Part shown: positions 33,087 to 44,934 of the stretch, piece after piece
Numbering within the stretch: position 1 is the first letter of the stretch
Layout of the letters: each line of letters opens with the position of its first letter
From: CAYWBW01 sp964456745
Lineage (GTDB): Bacteria > Patescibacteriota > Gracilibacteria > GCA-2401425 > JAJOLG01
Length of the DNA stretch: 64,000 bases
Reading direction: 5' to 3'
NCBI GenBank assembly: GCA_964456745.1
Contig: CAYWBW010000008.1
Location: 1-64,000 of the forward strand
Translations under genes and position numbers: made by a program
Notes under the pieces: generated by a model
Database searches by the model: none
Seen by the model: only the letters and a program-made list of their open reading frames with translations
What the model was told of the DNA's origin: nothing

Positions 33087-33785
33087 ATGCAAATTGCCTG
33101 AATAAAAAAAACAACGCTATTAGATTATCCAGGACATGTTGCATGTCTTATATTTACTCCTTGATGTAATCTTAGATGTCATCAGTGTTATAATCCTGAA
33201 TTTGTAGACCCAATAGAGCTCAAAGAAACACTTAAAGATTTAATAAGCGAAAAGGCTTTTTTTAATTTTTTAGAATCAAGAAAAAATGTACTTGAATGAG
33301 TTGTTATTTGTGGATGAGAGCCAAGTCTACAAAAAGATCTTTATAAGTTTATAAAAAAAATAAAAAAACTTTGACTACTAGTTAAACTAGATACAAATGG
33401 ACAAGATCCAAAAATACTAAAAAAACTCATAGACGATAAATTGATAGATTTTGTAGCAATGGATATCAAACACAGATTTGATAAATATCACAAAATTACA
33501 TCAATAAAAGAAAATACTGATAAATATAAAAAAAGCATAGAAATACTAAAAAGTTCTTGAATTAATTATGAATTTAGAACTACTGTGGTTAAATGATTTC
33601 ATACAATAAAAGATATAAAAGAAATTTGTAAAGAAATAAGTTGATCAAAGGCTTATTATATTCAGAATTTTATTTGCTGAAATACATTAAATAAAAATTT
33701 TAAATGAGAAAAATTTAGCGACAAAGAGATGGAAGAATTTTTAGAAATAATTAAGGAGAGTTTTGAGGAATATTGAAAAAGGTAA
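33087..33785 (+). CDS. nrdG: Anaerobic ribonucleotide reductase activating enzyme (radical SAM)
   Basis: 232 residues. Radical SAM cluster motif GCNLRCHQC (CxxxCxxC, residues about 25-33), SAM-binding GGEPSLQ, and DIKHRFDKY segment place it with NrdG-type activases of the longer 'NrdD-activating pyruvate formate-lyase-like' group. It would cut SAM to place the radical on the glycine of the free domain protein just upstream. Gap of 12 bases to that gene, so one operon. Confidence 0.9.
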
Positions 33786-33807
33786 TTATTAATTAATACC
33801 ACTACTC

Positions 33808-35097
33808 ATGCTTGCATATATAAAACGTAAAATCCCATACAATTTACCAATCAGAAAATATTGGTGAAAAACCAAAGGGGTTTTAGCATATAGTAATAAT
33901 TTTCATTTACTTAAATGAATAGAAATTGTTTGAATTACTTGAACAGATTGAAAAACTACAACTACCTGTTTTTCTGCCCAACTCCTCAATCTTCTTTGAG
34001 TAAAAGTTGCTATGATGAGTTCTGAATTGTATTCAATCAATTGAGCTAGCTTAGAAAATAAAAGCAAAAGAACTACCTCATCCCCATTTGAAACCTATAA
34101 ATTTATAAAAAAAGCTAAAGATCAATGATGCAAATTAATCATACTTGAAGTATCATCTCATTCACTTGAGCAATGAAGAGTATTCTGAATTGAATTTGAC
34201 TATGCCATAGTTACCAATCTTTCACATGAACACTTAGATTATCATAAAACTATGAAGGCTTACGCTAAGTCAAAAGCGAAATTACTCTCAAAAACCAGAA
34301 AATGTGTCATAATGCCAAAAAACCTTGAAATGAGAGAAATTTTTGAGAAAGAAATAAAATGTGATGTAATACAAACCCATTTATGAGAAAATTTAAAAAA
34401 TAAAAATATCTTAAATGCTTGCAACCTGCAATATAAAAATCATGGAACACAATTTGATCTTCATTATAAATGACAAATAATAAAAGATATCCTACTGCCT
34501 GTAATATGAGATTATAATGTTGAAAATCTACTTTTTGCCATAGCACTAGAAAGCCTTATAAATAGAGAAAATGTATGACTTAGTCTAAGAGAAGCTATTT
34601 GAAAACTTGAAAAAGTACCCTGAAGACTTGATGACATAAATTTTTGACAAAATTTTAAAATTTGGATTTCTTTTTGAGTAACACCAAATGCACTTGAAAA
34701 AACACTAAAATTCGCTCAAGAACTAAAAATTGAATCTTGAAAAGTTTGGATGGTGTTTTGAGCAACATGAGGTCAGCACGATAGACAAAAAAGACCAGTA
34801 ATGTGAGAAATATCTTGATTGTTTGCAGACATCTCAATAATAACTGATGATGAAAGTTATTGAGAAAATTCATCTGATATAATAAAAGAAATTGAGCAAT
34901 GAATTATTTGAACAAAGTGAGAATATAAAGTTATTGAAGACAGATGAGAAGCAATATCTTATGCTCTTAAAAATGCCTGACCTTGAGATATTGTTATAAT
35001 TACATGACTTTGAAGCTTTGAAACAAGAAATGTGTGATGAAAAGAAGAGTACTGGAGTGATAAAAAAGTGATAAAAGATATCATTAATAACATGTAA
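33808..35097 (+). CDS. murE: Mur ligase, MurE-like, N-terminally short
   Basis: 429 residues. Central ATPase domain begins GITGTDGKTTTT (residues about 45-56); then SSELYSING, TNLSHEHLDYHKTM and C-terminal segment GATGGQHDRQKRPVMGEI. It lacks most of the N-terminal UDP-MurNAc binding domain of MurE (only about 40 residues precede the P-loop). The DNPRxE-type substrate motif reads DDESYGENS, so the third residue added cannot be called. Likely a peptide-adding step of peptidoglycan synthesis. Starts 22 bases after nrdG, perhaps same operon. Confidence 0.85.
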
Positions 35098-35130
35098 TTT
35101 AAAAAATAAAAGATATTTTCATAAAACATC

Positions 35131-35161
35131 AATATTTTCTATTGTAAAAAAATAGAATATT
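35131..35161 (+). terminator. Inverted repeat after murE-like gene
   Basis: The sequence aatattttctatt ... aatagaatatt forms an imperfect stem of about 11 base pairs with a short A-rich loop, 34 bases after the murE-like stop. It is a plausible terminator or attenuator-like hairpin but has no run of T after it. Confidence 0.35.
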
Positions 35162-35197
35162 ACTAGATTAATAGTGTGAAAAAATTTACATTTAATT

Positions 35198-37132
35198 ATG
35201 AACTATTTAAATTTCACTGCTGGCTTAGTTTGAGAGAAAAGGTTAGTTTTTGATATGAGATTTAAGAAAAGATTTGAAGAATGTCATGGTACTACAACAA
35301 CACCAAAAGAAAATAAAAAATCAAAAAATAATCTTATCGATCTACATTTAAGAAATCTTTTTTCAAATTGTATTCATGCAACACTAAATGAGAATGCTAG
35401 CAATTTACCTGAACTATTTCTTCCTAAAATGTTGCATGATTTCCACTTTGTCCATGAAGAAAATCATGAAACAGTAGTCGATAGGATACATTTTGCAAAA
35501 GAACATCATTCACGAAGTACTTTAACAATAATTAAATCAATTCAAAAAATTTGTAAAAGAGTAATGTGACTTCATCACGAAAGTCATGAACGTCATAAAC
35601 ATGCAGCAAAATTGCATGCAATAATAGAAGATATAAGACTTAGTATTAATAACACATCTGAGTGACACCTATCTCATATCAATGATCCACATGATTTAAT
35701 TGACGAATTACATTCAAATCTTGATAAAATGCAATTAAGAGAAAAAATGAAAATGCATTATCCTGAAATGTTTGACTCTGATCAACTTGTTTCACTTGAA
35801 ACTCTTGAATGAAGTTTTATTCACAAACCAATATTCAATTGACATGAAATGGCAAATTTAGTTGATATTTGAAGTTGAGGTACACAAATTACCCCAGAAT
35901 TAATCTCTAAGCTAGATAACTTGTGAATAACAGAAATTCCTTTGTCATACATTTGAGCAACAGTTAATATGTTTATTTGAGCAAATGATGAAACAGATGT
36001 GGCTGAAAGACTCAGAAATGTACATTTAACTGTTTGAGAAGTACAGAAACAATTGGATAAAATTCCAATCAAAGAAGCTCGGAAATGACTAGAAAAACAT
36101 TTAATTATCTGAGTCAAAAAATTAATTGAGGAATGAAAATTTAATTGAATATGAATTGAGGAAAATTGCATGAAAGCATTTAATGCACTTAAAGAAGAAC
36201 TAATGCATTGAGCAAACTTCGAAAACCTTGCGAAAATTTTATATTTAAATACTAGACACCATCCTAATTCTTTTTATCATTCAATGGAAGCATGAATTAA
36301 ATCGTTTATTAGCTGAGAAAAACTTTGAAAAACAGAAGTAGAAAAAAAGTGATTTATGTTCACTGGGCTTTTACACGATGTTTGAAAAATTGGAATACCA
36401 AATGCTATTCTAGAAAAACCATGAAGACCAACTGATACAGAGTTTAGAATTATTCAAACTCATCCTTTAATAGGATTTTTAATACTTATAAATAAAGAAA
36501 AGAATATTGACCTTAATAATTTGCTATCCAATCCAATAATTTTTGCAGCATTTGGTATATTCCTTCATCACGATGATTTATCATGATTTTCAAAAGAAGC
36601 CTACTGATTAACAACTCATGGAAAATATGTTGACACCCCTCTTCCTGCTTTAAATGAACTTCCAAAACCAATTCTGGAAGCAGCCAAGATAGTTCAAACA
36701 CAGGATAATATTGCTGCAGTAATTGAAAAAAGACCTTACAAAGGTGATATATCAAAACCTGATGCATTAATGATACTAAACTACAATCTTAAAGAATGAA
36801 AAATGCCTGTATGAGCATACTATCGTGAATATATAGAGATGGTACGTAGTGATGAAAAGACATTATTTCCTAAAAATCTACAGGTAAATCTAACAAGACC
36901 AATGAGATCTAAATTTTGACTAAATTGAAGACATTTTGCATGAGTTGTAGTTAATGAAACTTGAGAAAAATTCGGTGGAAGGTTTAAAATAGTTGATACT
37001 AGTAGTGAAGATAACCCCACTGTTAAATGACTAAATGATGTATATCTAGATTTTTCACAAGATTTAAAATTTCCATGGTCTGATGTACCAAAATCTGAAA
37101 TTGATTTTGATGAATACGATGTAGCAGCGTAA
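35198..37132 (+). CDS. HD domain (HD-GYP-like) phosphohydrolase
   Basis: 644 residues. The HD motif HDVGKIGIPNAILEKPG (residues about 395-411) with DTEFRIIQTHPLIG and HHDDLSGF resembles HD-GYP proteins that hydrolyse cyclic-di-nucleotides, although the exact GYP triplet is replaced. An earlier helical region (residues 1-380) includes HPNSFYHSMEAG, and there is no sensor transmembrane segment. The C-terminal 200 residues are unassigned. Role could be nucleotide signalling; not shown. Confidence 0.8.
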
Positions 37133-37287
37133 AATAAATAATGAATCATTACAATTTTTTGTTTAATAATTGTAGTGCTGATTATGTGAAAATACTTAAT
37201 CCTCAAATTTTTTAAAATATTGCACAACTTATCCCATTTCCCCTTGATAAAACTAAAATAATTAATAAACTTCAGTCAAGCTTTTTT

Positions 37288-37318
37288 AGTGGAAGCCTTA
37301 GAAAGCGTTATTACCACT
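37288..37318 (+). promoter_or_regulatory. Possible structured leader of rplA
   Basis: A hairpin candidate AGTGG ... CCACT encloses the text AAGCCTTAGAAAGCGTTATTA, 15 bases before the rplA start. Parts recall the 23S rRNA protein-binding region near L11/L1 sites (TTAGAAGC and GAAAGCG...AAT). Ribosomal proteins of this kind often bind a look-alike in their own mRNA. Evidence is similarity by eye only. Confidence 0.25.
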
Positions 37319-37332
37319 TTAACCAAATATCT

Positions 37333-38040
37333 ATGTGAATATCTAAAAATTACAAAAACTCATTAGAAAAAATATGAGACAAAAAAGAGAAAGAACTTTC
37401 AATGAAAGAAGCTATTTCTCTAGCTATTGATACATCTACAACTAAGTTTGACTCAAGTGTTGAAGTACATATAAATCTTAATGTTGATGTTAAACATGCA
37501 GATCAAATAGTAAGATGAACTATTTCTCTTCCTCATTGAACATGAAAAACTGTTCGCATTGCTGCTTTTGTACAAGAGGAGAATAAAAAGAAGGCAATAG
37601 CTGCTTGAGCGGATATTGCTTGAATTGATGATCTTAGCGCAGAAGTTATAAAATGAAAAATTGATTTTGATATTGCAGTAGCAACTCCAGATGCAATGAA
37701 AGATCTTTGAAAACTTGCAAAAACACTTTGACCTAAGTGACTTATGCCATCTCCAAAAGCTTGAACAGTTACTCAAGATTTTGAAAAAACCATTAAAGAA
37801 TTAAAAAAATGAAAAATCGAATTTAAAACAGATAAATTTTGAATCGTACATAATGCAATTTGAAAAGTATCTTTTGGAAAAGATAAAATTTTAGAGAATT
37901 TTAAAACCTTGCTTACTTCAATCATAGAAACAAAACCCTCTTGAATAAAATGAAAATTCTTCATATCAGTTGCTGTTACTACGACTATGGGTCCATCATT
38001 GAAAGTTAATACAAATGAAATTTTGGAACAATGTAAATAA
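37333..38040 (+). CDS. rplA: 50S ribosomal protein L1
   Basis: 235 residues, typical L1. Recognisable parts: NYKNSLEKIGDKKEKELSMKEA at the start, RGTISLPHGTGKTVRI near residue 65-80, LGPKGLMPSPKAGTVT, and KFFISVAVTTTMGPSLKVN at the end. The ATG at 37333 gives the canonical N-terminus; other ATG codons inside are shorter. Binds 23S rRNA stalk and represses its own mRNA. It is not next to L11 (rplK) here, unlike the usual arrangement. Confidence 0.94.
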
Positions 38041-38063
38041 TCAAAAAATTAGAGATATTATAA

Positions 38064-38681
38064 ATGAAAAAACAATTCATTCTTGATCTAATTGATAGCT
38101 GAATAATTGCAGTGTGTGAAAATAAGCAAGAAGCTCTTATTTGTCAAAAATGCTGAGCCAGTGCTATTTTACTTGTAAGTCATAGGTGAAAGTGAGAAAC
38201 ATATTCATCTCCTGATCAAGAATTAATAAGCAGCGTGCTAAGTGATGTTATTATTCCTGTTTTAGCTAGAGTAAGACACTGACACTATTCAGAAGCCAAA
38301 ATTGCTGAGGAAGCTTGAGCTGCTGCCATTATTGAATCATATAAAGAAGAATGATGAATATCAAAACCTATTAATAAAGGAGATTTTAATATTTCTATAA
38401 TAAGTGAAATAAAAACTGTAAATGAAGCTAAAGAAGGTAGATGATCAAACTTTTTATTAGTTTGAGATTACTGATCTTGAAATGCAGTAACACTTATTAA
38501 CGAAATTGCAAAATGGGATAGCAAATCAAGATGAAAAATTTTTGTATGATGATGAATTTCAAGCCCGGCAGATTTAGATTTAATAGATAGAAATAAAATT
38601 AAATGATATTTTATCTGAACTGCTCTATTTCATTTTGATACAGAAAAATATTTTATAGAAGTTATTGATATTTTAAAATAA
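38064..38681 (+). CDS. PdxS-like TIM-barrel protein
   Basis: 205 residues, shorter than PdxS (about 290). Segments align with PdxS by eye: IPVLARVRHGHYSEAKIAEEAGAAAIIES, and GRGSNFLLVGDYGSGNAVT where PdxS has the TKGEAGTG loop. The catalytic lysine in VMAK is Arg in this protein (VLAR), and the lysine of the TKGE loop is also missing. So it probably does not make pyridoxal phosphate. No PdxT glutaminase is nearby. A related barrel such as a thiamine or histidine enzyme could also explain the match. Lies between rplA and pgk. Confidence 0.5.
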
Positions 38682-38692
38682 GACAATTAAAC

Positions 38693-39874
38693 ATGAATCT
38701 AAAAACACTTAAGCACTGTCCAAATCTTAATTGAAAAAAAGTTTTATTAAGAACAGAATTCAATGTCCCACTAAATTCTAATCAGGAAATTACTGATGAT
38801 ACAAGAATTAAAACTGCAATTCCAACAATAAAATATCTTATTGGGACTTGAGCTAAAATTATAATATGCACTCACCTATGAAGACCAAAATGAGAAATCA
38901 TAAATAAATTATCACTAAAACCAGTAAAAAAAAGATTAAGCGAGCTTCTTTGAAAAGAAATTCTGTTTTCAAATGTTTATTGAAAATGACTTGATAAAAT
39001 AATTAATTGAATGAGCGATTGAGATATCATGCTTCTTGAAAATATTAGGTTTGAAGCATGAGAAGAAAAAAATGATGAAATTCTTTCAAAGCACCTAGCC
39101 TCTTTAGCAGACATATATATATCTGATGCATTTTGAGCTGTTCATAGAAAACACTCTTCAACTTATTGAGTTTGAAAAATCCTTGATAGCTATGCTTGAC
39201 TATTAATTGAAAAAGAAATTTCAGAACTTTCCAAAATTTTTAATAATCCAAACAAGCCAATTCTTGCAATTATTGCTTGATCAAAAATGGAAACAAAAAT
39301 TGCAGTTATTGATAAATTTTTAGATGTTGCAGACTATATAATAGTTTGATGATGAGTAGCAAATACCCTACTTAAAGCTAAATGAATTGAAATTTGATCA
39401 TCTCTCTATGAACAAGATGAAATGAAGCGAGCAAGAGATTTGATTGATAGATGATGAAAAAAATTAATACTGCCAATAGATGCAATTGTATCTGAAACAA
39501 TTAGCAATAATTCAACTGCTAAAGAAGTAAATTTACTAAAAAATAAGCTACAAAAAAAAGAAAGAATATTAGATATTTGACCTGAAACAATCGAAAATTA
39601 TTGCGTACTAATAAAGAAATCAAGAACAATAATATGGAATTGACCTGTTTGAGTTTATGAATACAAACCATTTGAATTGTGAACAAAAAAATTACTTCAA
39701 CAAATCTCTGATTCTGATTCTTTTTCAATTCTTTGAGGATGAGATACTGTAGATGCAATGAATAAATTCTGATTTGATAAAAAGAAATTTAATCACGTTT
39801 CTACATGATGATGAGCCTCTCTTAAGCTTCTTGAATGAAAAGTGCTTCCTGGACTTGAAATACTTTGTTATTAA
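38693..39874 (+). CDS. pgk: Phosphoglycerate kinase
   Basis: 393 residues, standard length. Motifs: LLRTEFNVPLN (substrate loop), THLGRPKGE, NIRFEAGEEKND (MLLENIRF), SDAFGAVHRKHSS, GGGVANTLL, and the terminal GGGDTVDAMNKFG and STGGGASLKLLEGK. Makes ATP from 1,3-bisphosphoglycerate in glycolysis. Several loop glycines are TGA. The end is 6 bases from the convergent gene. Confidence 0.96.
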
Positions 39875-39879
39875 AAAAA

Positions 39880-41340
39880 CTAATAAATTTTAAACTTTAT
39901 TTGAATTCAATTATTTGATCACATTGATTGCCATGAGACTGCTTTTATTCAATATGATACCGGCTCATCTTCCATTATCTCAATTAATGAATTTAATTTA
40001 GGAAAATTTGCGTATCAAAAATCATATGAATATGGAGAATATGGAAGCAGGTCTTTTAATGAGGTATTTTCATAAGCCAGTCAGCTCTCTAGTGATTTTA
40101 AGCTAGTAGATATACGAATGATTGAGTTTTCTTCAATTAAATATAATCAATGATCTTTTCACTTTATAGTCCATCATTTAATCTTTTTTCCTCTCTTCAT
40201 CGTATCAATATTTTCAATATTCTCTGAGTCTGATGAAATATGTTTAAGATCATATGATCCAAATTGATACTCTTCCTGTTTTGGCATATACTTTTTTGAT
40301 TCCTTTTCAAAATTTTCTAACAAATAATTGATTGAATTTGTTTTTTCTAAAATTAATTCCAAATGAATAATATTATCAATTTCTTTTATAGCTACCAAAA
40401 ATTCTCAGGAAAAAAGTGGTAAAACATCATCTATAAATTTAAGTCATCATCAGAAAAATTCCTTTAACTTCCCATCTAATAATCACTTAGCAAGTAAAAT
40501 TAAATAAGGTTTTTTATAAGAAATATTATCAATCATTTCATTAAATTGCTTTTGAAAATTCCTTCATCAAAAAAACAAAATTCAATCCTTTGTGTTTATA
40601 TAACTTTCAAGATTATACTTTCTAACCTCTCTTTCATGTCTTTCATTTTCTCAGCCTGATATTCAATAAAAAATTCAATCTATATTTTGATCTCTTTTCT
40701 TCAATGAAATTCAGGCACTCTTAAATCTTCATTCTAAATAATAAAAATTCTTAATATACTCTGAACTAAAATAAGTAAAGAGCATATTACCTCTATGTAA
40801 ATTATTCTCTACATTAATAAAATCACTATTATCTCTCATTACACTAGTATTTTCTAAAATATCATTAAGTATCTCTTTGTTATCTGAACAAAAAAACTGT
40901 CTCCTTTTATAAATACAAATTGGCATACTACTTTGACTTAATGTTATATATGATCAACTTTCAATCACATGCTCACTTTCATGCTTAATTCAATTCAAGA
41001 GTCTCATTCAACTATTTCTCATTCAAACCTCTAGAACATCAATCTTTTCTCATTTATAAAATAAAATCGCTCATTTATCATTTTCATTAAGCTTATCACT
41101 ATAGGAATAATACCATGGTATATAATCAGATGAAAAATAATCCTTTATGATATTCATATCTCATAAATTAAATTCAATAAATCAGTCAGAACTTGATGGA
41201 AAAGTTTTGTATATCTTTCAACTAAAAACAAAATTATAAATTACATATGATAAAATAAATATAATAAATAGTCAAATCATCACAATAACTGGTATTATTA
41301 TTCATAGATGTGGCTTTCTATAGAATTTTTCCTTTGACAT
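39880..41340 (-). CDS. Hypothetical membrane-anchored protein (DUF3352-like?)
   Basis: 486 residues with one N-terminal transmembrane helix (IIPVIVMIGLFIIFILSYVIY) and a long extracytoplasmic part rich in charged and aromatic residues. The order of short beta-like segments, VENNLHRGNM, GILFFGGRNFQKQF, LPLFSGEFLVAI, resembles DUF3352-type proteins, but I am not sure. Convergent with pgk. Confidence 0.55.
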
Positions 41341-41433
41341 AAGCTAAAAAAATATTATATTGTAAAAGAGTTTTACTCCAACTATACACTCTTTGGATTA
41401 AAATTAAAACCAATTTATAAATAATATACACAT

Positions 41434-41940
41434 ATGGACGACAATCAAAACATATGAAACTGATGACTCACCCCTCCACCGCCACCTCCTCCTCCACCTC
41501 CACCGCCACCATGAGCTGCTTGAACTGGAACTTGAGATGATAAAGACGAATGACCAATTACTCCAATTTGAAATTTTTGAAGAACAGCTGGTTTTGCATC
41601 AAAAATAAAGCTTCCAAAGCACACAACAACTGTTGATGAACAACACTTTCTTAAGCTTCTTGCATGATCAATATCACTATCGATTGATGAAAAAAAGAAA
41701 ATAATAGAAAATTTTTGATCACTTTCACAATATCAGGTTGATGAATTAATAAAAATCTTTGAAGAAGAAAGATCTAAGTTTTCAGCTCTTGATGTTAAAC
41801 ACAAAGAACAATTGCAAGCTCTTGAGAAACAACACTCAATAGCATGGGATTCTTTTGAAGCAGAAAGTCAACAAGCTATTAATACAGTTGAAGATAAAGC
41901 TGAGGCAGAAGATATCAGAAAAAGTCTTTGATTAGACTAA
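41434..41940 (+). CDS. Proline-run hypothetical protein
   Basis: 168 residues. Near the N-terminus a run of 13 consecutive prolines (about residues 13-25, coded by all four proline codons) is followed by Gly/Ala/Thr. The remainder is helical and charged (a long region about residues 70-165 with coiled-coil spacing). Proline runs of this sort need elongation factor P to be translated. No signal peptide. Not recognised. Confidence 0.65.
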
Positions 41941-41966
41941 ATCTCAAATTTTTATTTAATTAAATT

Positions 41967-44078
41967 ATGGATAGTAGTTTTCTATTAGAAGATATTATTT
42001 CTATTATTGCCCTGCTTTTTATATCTTCATACAGCTATGTTTTATCTAAAAAGATAAATGTTCCTTATGTTATATTGCTATTTATAATATGAATTTTTCT
42101 TGTGGTATTTCACAATTACATGCCTTTTTGGAGTTATGTAAATAAACTACATCTTTCTTGAGATATGATCTTTTTTATATTTCTTCCAGTATTGATATTT
42201 GAAAGTTCTTTTAACATGCCTCATAGAAAAATTTTACATGATAGTATTCCAATATTATGACTTTCAATTTGAAGCTATCTAATATCCTCTTTTCTTATAT
42301 GATTTATATTAATGTTTTTATTATCTATCGTTTGATACGATATACCTTTTTTAATTACACTCTTATTTTGAGCAATTATATCTGCTACCGATCCAGTAGC
42401 AGTTATATCAATATTTAAAAAAATATGAGCCCCGAAAAGACTTACCTATCTTTTTGAATCAGAATCCTTAATGAACGACTGAATAGCACTTGCACTATTT
42501 TTAATAGTACTAGAAATAATTAAAAAATGAATCTTTTCCTGAACTGATATATTATACTGAATTCTCACATTTCTATCCATGATGATACTATGAATTATCT
42601 GGTGATGATTTATCGGAATAGTATTTTCTAAAATGATTGAAAAAATAGAAAGCCTAAATGTAGAACTCACGCTTGCCCTTATATTAGCCCACCTGTCTTT
42701 TATTTCTTGAGAATTAATTTCTAATTTTTTTGTAAACTTATCCAATACAAGTTGAATAGACCTACTTGCAACAATTCAAATATCACCAATTATTTCAACA
42801 ACCATTGCAGGACTAACTCTTTGAAACTACTGAAGATACAAACTTTCTAAAAAAACCAGAGAACAAACAAGTAAATTTTTTGAATATTTTTCTTTTATTT
42901 CAAATTCATTAATTTTTCTATTAATGTGAATTCTTATTTGAAACTATTATTTTCAAATAATCGAATACTGGCATACTATCATCATTACAATATCAGCTGT
43001 TTTACTTATAAGAATTATATCTGTTTATTCAGTACTTCTTCCAATAAATAGCATCTTACCACTTAACGATAAAATTCCAAAAAAATGGATATGATTTTTA
43101 TCATATTGATCTTTACGATGAGCTATTGCTATTACGATGATTCTTATTTTGCCAGAAAATTTATTTATTTCATGATGGACAAAATCATGAATATGAATAA
43201 GTCCAAATGAATTTTTGCTTATATTTACTGTTTCCTGCATCGCTTTTACACTTATAATTAAAGCGCTAACAATCGGATCTTTGGCTAAAAAATATAATAT
43301 TGCAAATTTTACTAATGAAGAAATTTTTACAATGCATCAATTTAAAGATCTATTAGATAAAAAAATGATATCTCTTTTAAAAATATTAATAACTAAAAAA
43401 TATTCTAACCCTGAAACAATATGATCTTTAATAAATAAATATTCAAAAGAAGAAAAATGTGAATGTGAATGTTTAGATAAAATTCAATTTTCAAAAATAG
43501 ATTTCGAAAGACTTTTAAGACGTTACGCTCTTGGTATAGAAAAAAACTCAATTATTAAATCATTTGAAAATAAAGAAGTTGATGAATATTCACTTAAAAA
43601 AATACTAAACAAAATCGAAAGACAATTTCATAGGATTGAACGATGACTTCCTCAAATTAGATGAGGCGGAAAAGAAACATTGTTTGATAATTTAATAATA
43701 TCTTTTTATAATTGGCTTTATTTTAAAAATAATAAACAAGAAGAAATTAAACATACTTTTCTTTTCTATAGAGCAAGAGCTATAACTGCGGAACATGTAA
43801 TAAAAGAGCTTTCTATGCTTCAAAAAAACTTTTATAAACCAGACTGTAAATCCTTTGAAAAAGTAATCAACCTTTATGAAAAATGGTATGATGATGCAAA
43901 TAATAAAAAAATTACAATATTTGAAAAAAATAAAAAATTTCTAATAAGCGTTGAAAAAGATTTAATAAACAAACACGTAAGTCACAAAGAAACCAGAATG
44001 CTTAAAAAATTTTATGAGAAACATATTCTTACCTGAAAAGTATATGATTCAATCAAAAGGGAATTTAAATGTAACTAA
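41967..44078 (+). CDS. Na+/H+ antiporter, CPA1 family
   Basis: 703 residues: about 12 transmembrane helices with the signature LFGAIISATDPVAVISIFKKIG, the ion-binding segment (residues about 135-155), then FESESLMNDGIALALF. The last 240 residues form a soluble, charged regulatory tail (KCECECLDK, and GLPQIRGGGKETLFDNL). Exchanges sodium or potassium for protons to keep cytoplasmic pH. Starts 26 bases after the proline-run gene; uppP starts 11 bases after it. Confidence 0.88.
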
Positions 44079-44089
44079 ATAAGAATTAA

Positions 44090-44890
44090 ATGACTCTAAG
44101 CTTAGCTTTTTTTCTCGGAGTGCTTCAATGAATAACTGAATTTTTACCTGTATCATCAAGCGGTCATCTTGCAATATTTGAAATATTTTTTTGAGACATT
44201 AATCTGATAAATCAAATGCTTTCTTTTGATATCATATTACATTCATGATCATTTGTTGCACTAATAATTTATTTTAGAAAAACTTTAGTCAATATAATTC
44301 TTTGAATATTTTCAAATAACTCCAAGAGCAAGAAACTTTTTTTTATGTTAATAATCGCCAGTATTCCTGCAATTATTTTTTGATGACTTCTTTGAAACTA
44401 TGTTGAACAATATTCACATTCTATAATATTTTTATCTTTTACATTTTTTATTTCTGCAATTTATTTTTTGTTTTCTGAAAACAGATCAATAAATACAAGA
44501 ACGCACTGCTCAGTATGATACAAGCAAAGCCTAATTATATGACTATCACAAGCACTAGCAGTTCTTCCTTGAATTTCAAGATCATGAACAACACTCGCAA
44601 CCTGACTTCTTATTTGAATAAACAGGAAAGAGGCAATTGATTTTTCATTTTTAATGTGAATACCGATAATTTTTGCAGCATGCTCTTATATGATCTTAAA
44701 ATCGTGAAACGGAATACTTAATACTTTTAATCTAATGCAAATTATTATATGATTTTTAACTTCAATGCTTTGCTCAATTTTTACAATTCACTTTTTAATA
44801 AAATTTTTCCAAAAATATACTCTTAAATGATTTTCTATATACCTATTTTCTCTAAGTATTTTTCTAAATTTGTTGACCTATTTATTATAA
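44090..44890 (+). CDS. uppP: Undecaprenyl-diphosphatase
   Basis: 266 residues, a polytopic BacA/UppP protein. Signature motifs: LQGITEFLPVSSSGHL near the N-terminus (glycines TGA) and LPGISRSGTT (residues about 160-169). Recycles the lipid carrier for peptidoglycan by removing a phosphate from undecaprenyl-diphosphate. It partners logically with the MurB, Mur ligase and GlmS found in this window. Confidence 0.93.
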
Positions 44891-44934
44891 TTCTTATATT
44901 TTATAACTATTAATTAAAACATAGCATATCCAAA

